From Cynocephalus volans (taxonomy: Eukaryota > Chordata > Mammalia > Dermoptera > Cynocephalidae): a stretch of 64,000 nucleotides of DNA. The position numbers and the translations under genes were made by a program. Where the stretch lies: the NCBI RefSeq assembly GCF_027409185.1, contig NC_084471.1, positions 6,106,535-6,170,534 of the forward strand, in the 5' to 3' direction. Position 1 is the first letter of the stretch. Each line of letters opens with the position of its first letter. The notes under the pieces were generated by a model. It was not told where the DNA came from. It saw only the letters and a list, made by a program, of their open reading frames with translations, and did no database searches. Shown here piece after piece: positions 1 to 12,900 of the stretch.

Positions 1-3000
1 ATCTGATATCCTACTATGAATTTTTTAAAAAATACAGTCACCACTAAGAGGGAAACTGCAGAACTGAAATACAAGGTTTTAGGAAAAAGATGGCTCAGTG
101 GCCAAAGTACTGGAGAGAGTGAACCATGAGTGGGAGTTATTCAGGAAAAAAAATAAAACCATCACAGAAATATATACATAACTGGATGAGCACCGGGGGC
201 CATAGACACAGCAGAAGACACAGTAAGGGACAGAAGAGGCAGAAGTGAGAAACATGTACAGAATTTTAAAAATACAGTTTTTAAATATTAGAGAGAAAGT
301 GATATCCACAGATGACAAGCAAAGAAGAGATAGCAGATGTATAATGGGAGGCTTCGAAGAAGGAAACCAGGCAATGGGACACAAGACATAGAGTAATACT
401 TTTACCTAATTTCCTGCAATTGTGTGAGGTTGGCTGTAAGTTGGCTCCTGTTACCTGTTCATTATCTGTCCTCACATGACTGTGCACTAAAGTTATCTCC
501 TGTGAGTAAAGGGGGATGGAGGGAAGGGTGGCCTGGGGAAGCAGGAGGCCAGAGTAGTCTCCAAGTTCCTAGTATTCTTCCAGCCCAGCCTTCCCAAGTC
601 AGGCTGCCAACTGCTGAGGACATCCCAGAATCTCTGCCACTGTCCAGATAGCCACAAGGCCCAGAAGTGATATCTAAACCAGGGAGCACCAAACTGCAGC
701 CTGGACTAGTATGGATTGGCTGAGCCATGGGACCCCAGAACTCCAGTTCAGGCAGCTCTGCAGCCACCTCAGTCATTCCATTACTCTTGCACTAATGTGA
801 GAACACATCTTACAGGGTTCAGTTTTGTGGACCTCACTTTTTGTAGTGTGGTGATACTTCACTTTTTAAAATATAATTCAAGAAAAATTTACTGAAATAA
901 AAAAAGACTTTGCATATTGAAAGGACACATAGTGTACCAAGGAAAATTGATGTGTATTCCGGGGGAAATGTTTAACACTGAGACACACCCAGTAAAGTTA
1001 TTGACTTTTAATAGGAACAAAAGAATCCTGTAGGCATCCAGGCCAAAAAAAAAAAAAAAAAAAAAATCACTTTAGAGGGAAAGCAATTAGACTGGCTTCT
1101 GACTTTTCCACAGCAGCATTCAACTCCAGAATACAGTAGAGGAACATCTGCAAGATGCTAAAGGAAAGAAAGAGCCAAGGATTTTATACCCAGCCAAGCT
1201 GTCCTTCAAGTTTAAGGGATACAGATAAAAAGTATTCAAGTCTGCTGAGAACTCAGGAAATGTTGCTCCCATGAGCCATTCACAAGAAACTACTGCAGAC
1301 TCAACCCCAGTCAACCAAGAGACAACTGGGAAAACTTTGCTACCAGCACTGGGGCAAGCATCGAGTATATTTAACTACAGGGTAAAAGTGAAATAGGATA
1401 AGGATGTTGGAATAGAATTTAAATATTATACACTCCAATAATGTATAAAAGATTCATCTAAGTAAACTTGAGGGAGTGAGGGAAGGTGGAATAAGCTCTC
1501 AGATTAACTCCTCTATATCATCTGGCACTTCCAGTGAATCCAAGAATATCATTTAAAGCTGACAAATTAAGGAGAACTATTTCTAACAGCATAGAAGTAA
1601 AAATTGGAAAGGAGTAAACAGTATTTGGGATGATGTAGAAAACCCAAGAAAATTGAAGGGGAAAAAAAAAAAAACTATGGACAATAAGAATTCAGCATGG
1701 CGACGGGGTGTAAAATCAATGTGCAGAAATCACCGATCTTCATAGAAACACACAGCAGCCTGTTAAAAGCTTTATAGACAACCCCATTTATGATAGCAAC
1801 AAAGTGATTAGGAATAAACATGATAAATATTTAACACCTATTTGAGGAAAAGTTTAAAACCCCCAAAGACAAAAAAGTAGTAAACAGATGCACACCATAA
1901 TTTTGGATAGGAAAATCTAATTAAAAAGTTGTCATTATGCCCTAAGCTAATTTATAACATCCCAGTGAGTACACCAACTGATTTCCTCATTCTTAGAACA
2001 ACCTAAGATGGTTTCTAAATTTCACACATGAAAAAAATAAGCAGGAAGAGCCAAAGACTCTCTGAACAGGAAAAGCAGTGAAGGGATTCTAGCCCTACTA
2101 GGTATTAAAATATACTAGAGTGTGGCAGTACTCATAGATAGGCAGATTTAAGGAACAAAATAGAAGGCCCAGAAATAGATCCAAATATACATATGATAAC
2201 TTAGCATATGATTAAAGTGGCTCCTTAAATCAGTGAAAAGTGGAAAGATGAAATCTTCAATAAATGGTTTGGAACAAGTAGGTAGCCGTATGGAAAAAAT
2301 GAATCCATACTTCACACTATATTTACCAAGATAAATTCCAAATGGATCAAAATTTAAATGCAGAAAGTGAAACTATAAGTACTAAAGTAAAACAAATAAA
2401 TTGCTTTGTAACTTCAGAGTCTCTACCCAAGATTCAGAAATCCAAACACTGCAAAAGAAAATATCGATAAATTCTACTACCTATGAATATTTTTTAAATC
2501 TTCATGGAAAAAAACAAAACAAAAACCCAGCTTCAGTGGAGCATATTCCCAATCCTTAAGTGTGAGCTGTGCTTAGTGACTTTCTCCCAAAGAGTACAGG
2601 ACGGAGTGGGGTGAAAGAGTAACTTCAGGGTGGGAAGTGGAGAACACACCTCAGCCAGGTGAGCAGGGTCTGCACCAACAGCGGCGAGGGACGCACCCTG
2701 ATGCCATGTGGTGAGGAGGACATTGCACCTCTGGGGTCTCTTCCCCCAAACCCATGACCCCAGTCCAGACATGAGAAAAGCATCAGAAGAATCCCACTAG
2801 AGGAACAGTCTAGAAAACATCTGACCCGTACTCTTCAAAACTGTCCAGATCATCAAAAATGAGGAAAGTTTGAGGCACTGTCACAGCTCAGAAGAGCCTA
2901 AGGAGACGTGACTCCTAAATGTCCTCTAGGATCCTGGATGGGAACTTGGGATAGAAAAAAGACATTAGATAAAAATTAAGGAAATTCAAATAAGGTGTGG

Positions 3001-3941
3001 GCTTTAATTAATAATACGTATCACTGTTGGTTCTTAGGTGGTGATGAACGTACCACAGTTAACTGTAGAACTGGGTGTGGGGTACCCGGCAGCACTCTGT
3101 GATCAGTCTGGGAACATCCCTGTACTCTAAACCTGTTCTAAAATGAATAAGTGGCCCCGTAAGTAAAGTCAAAAGATAAAAATATAAACTGGGGAAATAT
3201 ATTTGCAAGTCATATCACAGACAAGAGATGTGAACTCATTAATTCAGCAAATACGTACTGAGCCCCCGCTCTGTGCCAGGCGCTGTACTAGGCGTGGAGC
3301 AGTGGCGCCGCACAGCTCATGGCGGTTCTCTCTCAAGGCCAGCAAGAGACTGTCACTCCAGTCAGCTGCAAGCGCCTTAAATAACATAATGGGTCACAGG
3401 AGTGGTCACCTCTGCCATGTAATGAAACCTAATGCCATTGTCCTGCCCACACCCAATGGAAGGAGATTATACAGGGTGGTCACCCCAAGAGGTGGGGTCT
3501 CGGGGGGCATCTTAGAATTCTGCCTACCAGCAAAGAAGAGTGTAGAATAAAAAAAAAAAAAAAAAAAAAACACATAGTGAGCTCTGTATACAGTATGATG
3601 TGCTTTGTAAAGGTCAAAACCAGGTGAAACTAAGTACAATCTTGCTTAGACATATGTATGTAAGTGACCAAACTATATGTGTGGATATAAAAAATCAAGC
3701 AAAGCGTATTTGCCCAGCGTTTTCAGAGAGCCCTGAGCTGCTCCGAGGAGCCCCTTTAGGTTGAGCTGTGGATGAGTCCTTTGACTGGGAATCCGATTTC
3801 CCAGGGTTTCTTATACACCAATTTGGCATCTGGAGTTGTGGGGCGCCCCAAGACCCACCCCTGCCCTGCCACAGCGAGTGTCTGTCGAGCGCGAGTGAAC
3901 ACTGAAGGACACGCTCACGCTTCTCTGTTTCCTTCCCTCAG
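1..3941 (+). other. PHF21B: PHF21B intron (left edge), mostly ancient L1
   Basis: No exon of PHF21B could be recognised before the acceptor at 3940-3941. About 840-2500 is A-rich and reads like worn L1 on the plus strand, with phrases typical of old L1 ORF2 and its 3' flank and stops in all frames. A 22-nt A-run lies at 1045-1066 and another at 3549-3570. The stretch 3236-3545 resembles the tail of an old LTR or L2-type element. Nothing here supports a gene, although an upstream PHF21B exon could have been missed. Confidence 0.55.
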
Positions 3942-3993
3942 AAAATTGCCTTCATGGTGGCGCTCGGCCTGGTGACGACAGAACACTTGGAAG
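3942..3993 (+). CDS. PHF21B: PHF21B coding exon ([11 protein letters not shown])
   Basis: 52-nt exon after a pyrimidine tract and CAG, with donor GAAG|gtaagg. It starts in phase 0 (AAA ATT GCC) and ends one base into a codon, which the next exon completes to Glu. It encodes a hydrophobic segment strongly conserved in the PHF21 family. Confidence 0.93.
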
Positions 3994-6900
3994 GTAAGGT
4001 CCGGCCTGTGGCAGGCTGGGCTGGGATGGCTGAAAGATGGGTGGGGCCGGGCGTGGTAGCAGAAGATGCAGGTGTTGGCAGCTCGCCGCGACCTGCCGGG
4101 TGGGCTGTGCCATCAGACGGTAGCAGTGGGCCTCAGATGTCCCAGGCCAGGTCAGATGGTGGCGTCCACCTCTGGGAGGTCTGCCCCAAGGAAAAACAAG
4201 ACACAGAAACCCTCTGCGCTCTCCTCGGCTCCAAGACTATGCACAGAGCCCCTTGTGGCACTTTCTTGTTTGGGTGGAGGGACCATGTGTGTTCCCTGCC
4301 CCTGAACTGAAGGTGACATGGTGAAGTGATAAGAAGTGGACTGCCCAGTTCCACCACTTACTGTTCCAGCGTGGGCAAGTTAGTCAACTGCTGCGTGGCT
4401 CCATTTCTTCATTTGTAAAATGGCAAATAACCAGACCTTCCATGTAGGATTGTTGTGGCACTGGGGGCAGTGCCCAGCACCCGGAACTGGGACTTTAGTT
4501 TATTGGAGTGGACAGGTCAGTGTGACTCTGTGAAGGTGCTGTTTGACTTTACAGACGAGAGCAGGACCTGTGGCCTGGAAAGCATCGAAACCAACCCTCT
4601 CACTGCACACGTAGGGCCAGAGAAGTTGATTCACTTGCCCAAGGTCACACAGCCATTCTACCTGTCAGGCCCAGGCTGGAACCCAGGACTCCTGACTCCA
4701 GCCCACAGCATTTTCCACCACACCCCTCACCTGCTAAAGGCGTTTTATAAAGTGGAAACATCCACCCACATAGATCTGGATGCAGGAAGGAAGGCTAATT
4801 TTTATTTCCTTCTTAAAAGCAAGGAAAGGGAGGGAGTGAACTGAATGCTGCAGTGCCCGAGGCACTAGCAGTCTTTAATCTAAGTGGAGGTTCTCTCCAC
4901 TGCAGCAGGTGAGTAACTGAAGCCCAGGGAAGGGACAGGACCTGGTCAAGGTCACACAGCTTGTCAGGGCCACGCAGGGATCAGAGTGAGCGTTCCCGAG
5001 CTCAGCTGAGCCCAGCGTGCTGGGAGGGGGTGCAGGCCTTTCCACACAGCCTCCAGGGGCAGACCCTTTTGCGTTCCCTGTGTCTTGCTTGCTCCCTGGC
5101 AGCAGCTGGGGCATAGACGTGGGTGACAAGGGACAGGGAAGAGGCCCAGCCTTCCAGACCCCGAGCTCCTACTGACTCCACTGCCTGTGGAGAAGCCCCA
5201 TCTGAGCAGCCATGCTCGTGGCCTTCCACACCTCTGCATGTGGGGCTGGAAGGCGTCCTCTGCGCTTTCCACCTAACCCTTTGAACTTGAGCTTAAGGAA
5301 CCAGCTGTCCTTGGCTTGCGCTTGAGAACTGTTTAAGCTCCAACTCGGGAGCCATGGAGGCAGCGTGGGGTGGTGCGGACAGAAGTCCTGTGTTCAAGTC
5401 CCGGTTGTGCTACTTACCAGCTGGGTGACCTTGGGCAAGCTCCCTCTCTGCACTGAATCTCTTTCCCCCTCTACAACATAAGGAAATTGCATCTTAAACT
5501 TCGCAGGGTTGTTGTGGGGACTGAAAGAAAAGTGCTTTCCTAATGGATGCGATTGATGTTGTTCTTATAAATCATGCTCATTTTGAAAACCTCTGCCTAC
5601 CCCCATGATACCCTGAATACTTATTTATTCATTTGGACCCTATCTTCTTCCATAGAGGGTCTGAGGTCCTTATGGGAAACACACCAAGTAATATTGAAAA
5701 GGTGTTAAATGAAACATGAGGTTTAAGAGACAGAGGTTAGAAAGTACACCCAAACAGCTACACACAGAGAGGCAGTGGCAGGCCTCACCTGGCAGTCACA
5801 GCAAGAGAGAGAGGAGGAGGAGAAGATGCGGTGGCACGCGTGGCGCATGTGCTTGCTTGCACGAGGCAGAGCATGCCAGGCTTCCTCGGAAAGGGTTCTT
5901 GGAGGCTGCTCATAGGGCAGTGGCTCCTCAGCAACAGGCTGGTACCTGGTGTCCCCAGGAGCCTTGCTCCACAGCTCAGCCTGGCAGTGTCTGACCGCTG
6001 GGCATCCATTGTCCCAAGGGTCCCAAGAGACGGCCCTGAGCCCAGTAAGGACACACAGGGAGACCCTGTGCTGAGAGTAGATGCCCGGATCTTGGGTACC
6101 TGCCACCTTCCCACCAGTCTGTTCTTCATCCTGAGGCCACCAGGGCTGCCACAGAGTGAGTGATTCTTGAGGCCCCCACTCACCCTGAGCCCTCTGGGGC
6201 TTGGATGCTGGACAGGCAGTGAGGCCATGGAGCGGGAGGGATGGTGGTGCCCAGGGCTTGGTGAGGAGGCATGCAGGGTTGCTGGGGCAGGAAGGACCCC
6301 ATAACTGCTGTGTCTGCCTTTCCAGAAATCCAGAGCAAGCGACAGGAGCGCAAGAGAAGAAGCACGGCCAACCCTGCCTACAGTGGCCTCCTGGAGACTG
6401 AGGTGGGTGTCCGCCACCCCACGGCACAGGGGTGGGGTGGGGTGGTTCCTGAGTGCACAGGGCCTCCCCAGCTCTCCACCCTGATCACCTCACTCGCCTG
6501 TGCCCCTGGGAGTGGGTTTCAGGGGATGACTGTAGATACCATCTCTTTCCTCACCTGCTGAGCTCAGAATCGCTGATAGGAAGATGCAGAAGAGGAAAGT
6601 GTCGGTTGTGGTCCTCACGGAAGCTGCTCAGGGGAGCGCAGCTTAGACGTGCTGCGTGGGCTTCCTGACTCCTGCCAGGTCGTCAGGCACATCGCCCGGT
6701 CCCAGGTGGGGCTGGACACCGGGCCTGTCGGGACCACCCCGAGCCTTGTCTAGGGAGCCCGTCCAGTCAGCTCATGACTGGCAGAGGCTGGGAATGTGGC
6801 TGGCCCCAAAGAGAAAGGCCCAGAAGGGGCTGGCCAGCCGTGGCCAGTTCCTTCTCCCACACTCCCGTTTGAAGTGTCCATCTTCCTGCCTGGGAGGAGT

Positions 6901-9900
6901 GGAGCGTGGGGAGGAGGGAGAGCCGACCATGACTAGCTGAAGTCCCTCTGGGTGGAAATGTGAGGCCAGGGAAGCCGAGACTGCTGACACGCCCAGCTTT
7001 CTGTCCTCCTGACCCGCTGCGGGTGGCCCTGAGCCTGTGTGCAGCTGCGTGGTCCTCCCCACCAGGGGTGAAATGCGGCCATGAGTCAGGAAGGACAACG
7101 TGCCGTCTCCTTCAGGGTGACACTCGGCTCCAGACAGTGCTTTTTCATGTGTCCCCCTGGGGCTTCTGGTGGTCAGCATGCAGTCCCACTCGCCCACCCC
7201 TGCCATGGCTCTGAAGCAGGTAGTATAGGACATTCAAAGTGAACTTCCAAGGCAAGAAACTCCCTCCTGGTCCAGTGTGCCCCTGACGTGCGTGGAGGCC
7301 GGCCAAGGTGGTGCCCAGAGACTAAGCCGTAGCCAGAGACGGTCCAGCAATGTGGTGTTGGGACTTAAAGCTGCTGGGCGGGGGCACCTTGCCCCCTCCC
7401 ATTAGCACATTCCTGGGGAGAAATGGAATCTGGAATGAAATCCTCCTGCCCTTGTAAATTAAAGTCCAAAATTCTTGCCCCTCACCATCCCTGTGTCCTT
7501 CTGCCCTGTATTTGTCCCTGTTTCTGCCTCTGGCAGGGGGTGTCCAGCCAGAGTCTGGAGCCCTGAGCAGGGAGCCCGTCCCTGGGTGGGTCCTGGGCCG
7601 GGGCGGCACAGCCAAGGAGAGACTCCAGATGATGGGGTTGTTTTGTTTTGATTTCTGTCCCCTGCAGAGGAAACGGCTGGCCTCCAACTATCTCAGCAAC
7701 CCCCTGTTCCTCACAGCGAGAGGTAAGCACCAGCCGGGGCTCCGGGCTTCTGCCAGAGTTGCTCCTGGGCCTGGGCAGGGACCGGGCTCACCTACAGTGT
7801 CCCTCCTGCTGGTGGCAGCAGGCCTGAGCACCCGGGCCTGCCTGTCCACAGCAGTGATCACAGTTGCTTCCTGGTGGGCTGCGCATTACAGCTCACAAGG
7901 CCCCTCCGCAGCCCGGCCTCTGTCCTCACGGCTCCTTTGAGGACGAATAGGGCCAGTGGTGTGTGCTTCCGCCTGACAAGTGCAGAAACTGAGGCTCAGA
8001 GCAGGAGGGCTGGCCAGGGTCACACAGAGGGCCCAGCACCCAGGGCTCCAGGCTGTCCTCTGCCCTATTCCTGGGGCAGTCCTGAGCACAGAACCAGGCC
8101 ATGTGATGCCAAAGGCCACTGCGGCTGGACCCGCCCAGCACAGGGCTGCCCTGGTAGGGGTGAGGATGCTGTGCTGGGGAGGAGCCTCCCACCTCCTGCT
8201 CCTCCTTGAACCTCCCTCTGCAGCAGCCTGTGCTACCACAGGTCCTGGATGTGGCCTGGGTGACCTCTGCCCATGGCACCCAGCCTGGGTGCTACTTGCT
8301 TCCAGACAGCACTGGAGAGAGCCTCTCTTCTTCCCTACACATGGGTGGTCTCAGACATCTCCTGGGCTGAGCTGGTGGCTCTCAGCCCACACCTTACCCA
8401 CCCTCCTGTGCCTTCCCTGGGCATGGAGAGAGCACAGGTTAGATGTGAGGGTCCTGGGTTCTTGGCCAGCTCTGCCTCTGACTTGCTGCACAGCCGGGGT
8501 TAGACCTTCCCCTCTGGGCCTCGGGCTCCTTCTGCACAAGATGTTGGGCCAAGTCTCTGGCAAAGGCTCCCGGCTCCAGCGGGCTGGGATCTGGCCAGGC
8601 CTCCATCTGAGTTTACATGGGCCCCACCCTCCTCTGCCAGCCTTGCTCCTTTGCGAGACCTCAGGGGAGCCTCACCCATGAATACAGCCAGCAACAGGGG
8701 GTCACTTGTTATCTTCAGTTAGACAAATGTAAATAGTCCGAAGGGCAGAGAATGACTGTCGTCTTCTTGGGATTCTGTGTAGCTTTCAACACATCACAAC
8801 CCTCCCTGGGCCTTGGTTGACTGATCTATAAAGTGGGCCTGTAGTTGCCTGCTTCTCAGAGCTGACATAGTGATGCAGGGTGAGCGGGATGCCACCCCGA
8901 CAGCTGTTGAGTCGGTGCAGACACAGGACCTGCTCTTCCGCTGGACGGCATTGTTTGCTAGAATGCGAGTGGGTTGCAGCCGAAAAGCGTTGAAGATAAG
9001 CCACTTTGAGGGGTCCCAGGATCAATGGTTCCCTCCACTGGGCAGCTCACTACCACCATGGTCCCCAGGGAGCCCAGGGGCTGCAACGAGTCTGTTCCCA
9101 TGGTGGTTCCTGCTGTGCCACGGCAGAGACCTTTCCTCCTGTCATGCCCTGAGGCGAGAATTCAGGTGCCACTGGGGCCTTGTGATACTTCCATCACGCC
9201 CTGGAGCGAGAACCCCTGCCACAGTAGGCCTCATGGACTCCAGTCCTGATCTGTGCTCCTCCGATGCCCACTAACATGTTCTCCCCGCTTCTTCCCTGTG
9301 CTAGCCACTGAGGACCCCTGCTGGAAGGTACGTGTCCCCTCCTCTTCACACCTGGGGGGTGGGGCATGTTTTCAATCCAGGCCAGGTAGGGTGCCTTCTG
9401 GGAAGAGGGCGGGGCACCTGAGTAGAGCAGAGGGCCTTCGGGCTCCACCCTCGGTGCCCAGAGCTCTGCACAACACCCAGTCCACTTCCAGCCTGCCAGG
9501 CAGCATCAGGCACCCCACAGGGCTCAGCGCAGTGCCGAGGATGCAGGGACCCTGGGAGCCACGAAGGCCCCGCTGGAAGCAGCCAATACTACGTGCTCCC
9601 TGGTCTCTACTGTGCCTCTGCCAGCCCTGCTGTGTGACCCGGGGCAGAGCTGGCCCTCTCTGGTCCTCTGCTGCCCACACTGAGAGGGGCTGGACTTGGT
9701 CATCCCCAGGGTCTTGCCCCACACGCCCACATTTCTGTGATCCTGTGAGAACACCGCCCCCATACACATACCACATCCCTGTTTCCCAGGACGTTGGCTG
9801 CTCAGTCATGGGCATGGCCTCAGAATTTACTCAGCATTTTTCTTTACTAAATTTCTGACCTAATTCTAAAAGAATGTTCTGGTCCCTACATACTTGTAAT

Positions 9901-12900
9901 GGTCAAGCCTCTAAGAAGCAATTGGTGATTGGTTTCAGTCAACTCCAGTTAGGCCGTGTTGTTCTCCACAGTGACCCTGCCATGGCACAGATTGGTGCTG
10001 GTGGGCCTGGCAGTTTTTGTCTACAGACACTCCATGCCCAGCCAGGGTGGGCAAGGAGACAGGAGACCCCTGGAGCCTGAGTCCTGACCCCCAGAGCCCA
10101 CAGTGGAGGGGACTTGGCTTCCAGGCAGGAGACCAGATGCTGCTCCAGCTTGCTGTGTGACCTGGGCCAGCTACCTCACCCTCCCTGGACTCTGAACTGA
10201 AATGAGGGATGTGGACAGGGGTCTCTGTGGCCTTGTCTGAGGGTGCCTCCCCCTCCTGCAGGGACATCTCTAGTATTCAGTGTCCTTGTGGCATGAGCCA
10301 TCCCATGAGCGTCCTCTGGTCTCTTCCAGCTCTGAGGTTGGAAGAAGCTGTTGGCACACGGATTGAAAATAGCTGTGACTTGCAAGAAGGGCTTCTGGTG
10401 GGTGATGGGAAATTGCTCAGGTTTTGCAGGAGCTGGGAAGTGTGGAGTTGTGAAAACCCCTTCCTCACTCATAGTGCTGTCCACAGTGCAGTGCTGGCAG
10501 TAAAGGTAGTGAGCTCCCTGTCCCTGGAGGTGTGTAAGTAGAGGCTGAACAATCAAGTGATGATGACTCTGTAGAAGGGACATTTGAAGTTCCTACATCC
10601 CAAGGAAAGTGGGAAGCCCTTTACTGTGCTCCCGCACAGACCTGGCACGAACAAGCACTTTCTGTCCTCTATCTTGTTGAGTCCTCCCAACAACCCATAG
10701 AGCAGGTGTCCCATGTTACCGATAAGGAAACAGGAGTGCGGTCACTCACCCAGGATCTGGGGAATCCCAGGTTAGATTCACATGCTGTTAAGAGGATTTG
10801 AGGTGCTGCTGCCAGAGAACCGAGGAACACAGGCGTCTTGTCCCAGGCCACAGCCTCCTTCCCCACGGCGTGTAGACATGAGGAACGTGGTGAAGGGTAG
10901 TGCGTGAACATTGGTTGGGCCTCTCTCCCAAAATATGGGCCTCGGGGACAATGCAGACCCCGAGGGGGACTGTTTCTTAGGCCACTGCAGGACACCCTTC
11001 CCTGTCACCCACACCTGGAGGCCAGGTCTTAGCAGGGAACAATCAGCATACCAGAGCCATGCCATGCCCAACTCCAATGTGCAGTGATCCCAGCCCCTAG
11101 TAAATGTGGCCCGGTCCGTGCCCTGGAATCCTGTGCATCAGAGGCAGCTCCTCCTCCTCTTGGGGTCCAGGCTTGTCCCCACACTGTCGCCCTCTGGGGG
11201 TTTATCCCTCTCTCTCCTTAGAGCTGCTGAGAAGCGTTGGCAGAAGAGCTGGGTCGTAAGCAGGTTGAAACGGCAGCTGCCTGGGCCCGGGCCCCAGCTG
11301 AGCCGCCTCCCGCCTCCTTCTCTTTCAGAATGAGGTCACCCACGACGAGCACTGTGCCGCCTGCAAGAGAGGGGCCGGCCTACAGCCCTGCGGCACCTGC
11401 CCGGGGGCCTACCACCTTGGCTGCCTGGACCCGCCCCTCAAGACGGCGCCCAAGGGCATGTGGCTGTGCCCCAAGTGCCAGCAGAAGGTATGCACCTGGC
11501 ACAGCATTTGAGGCAGCTTCCTGGGGTCCCCACCATTGGCAGAGATGGGGGGCAGAAGGGGCTGAAAAGAGGCTTGGGTATAAAACAGGCTTTCTCAGCC
11601 TTGGCACAATTGACATTTTGGGCTGGGTGATCCTTCCTGTGGGTCGCTGTCCCGCGTGTTGTGGGCTCTGTAGCAGCATCTCTGCCTTCTACCATGAGAA
11701 GCTAATAGTGGCTTCTTCTGATAATGGTCTTTTTAAAACCTGAATCTTGCTTTGAGAAATCTAGTCTAAGGAATTAATCCAGATATGGATAAAGATTTAT
11801 GCACAAAGAAGCCCCATACCTTTTATTTACAAAAGGGAAGAGACGGACGTTGTCTAACGTCCCAACAACAAGATGGCAAAATAACTCCAGCACCGCACTC
11901 AGTGGGGTATTATGGATTCATTGAAAATGACTTCTTACACACTTTGCATTTCTTTGGAACTTGTTCACTCTATGGAATTAAGTTATAAAAATAAAAAACA
12001 GGCTTTACAGCTGCTGTATAGTTTAGTAATCCTCCATCTGAGCAAAACTGTGTGCACAATTAAAAACCTGGGAGAAAATGCTGTGGTGTTGCTACCGCGT
12101 GTGGCTGGCAGCAGCAAGGCTTCGTTCAAGAGTGTGCTTCCCACGGCAGTATTAGTCCTGAAATCAGGGGTTACCTTTATTTCAAACAGCATTAACTGTC
12201 ATGAGTTCCTATCATCTTGGGTTTTGTGGGGACCAGGGGAGGTGGATATGGTGGGCTGGGTGCCACTGTAGGGGCCAGCGGCTCCGCATTGTCACAGCTA
12301 TTTGAGGAGATGCAGAAAGGAAACAAGATTGTATCCCCACTTCAGCACGATGATTGGGCTTTTTTGTCCCTGGCTTGCCTGGGGCTGGCTGCTCTCAGGT
12401 CCCCTGGACATGGGAAGAAAAGTGATCATCCATTCATTTGAAAACTGTTTGAGGCTGCTCCATTCCTGGCTCTGTCCAAGGCCCTGGTGATGAGCAGGGA
12501 GAGAGACCCAGAAGGTTCCTGCCCTTGTGGAGCTGATCTTACTGAGCAGCTTCTGTGAACCAGGCCATGGGCAGGTGTGACCACCATCCCTTGGTCACAA
12601 TGGAGGAACTTGTGGCCCCAAAAGGGCCTGCCTCCCCCAGGATTACAGAGCCAGGCGCAGCCAGTCCCGCAGGTGGCAGGGCCTGTCCACTTTCTCATTT
12701 CTCCATCTGCCCCCTCCTGCCAGGCCTTAAAGAAAGACGAAGGTGTGCCCTGGACCGGAATGCTGGCCATTGTGCACTCCTACGTCACCCACAAGACAGG
12801 TAAGGCATCCTTGGGGGTGGTGGTGGCAAAGGGCACCTCCTCCCCCCTCCATCCTCCCCGTGCAGGCCTCTGGCTTCACTTTGGACCTGTGGGAGGCTGG

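Noticed and set aside
5723..6427. 234- and 210-codon minus-strand frames
   Set aside because: They run antisense across a real PHF21B exon (6326-6402), overlap each other in two frames and show no domain. GC-rich DNA gives such frames by chance.
7980..8681. 233-codon plus-strand frame
   Set aside because: Lies in a PHF21B intron and overlaps MIR pieces; no recognisable domain or splice support.
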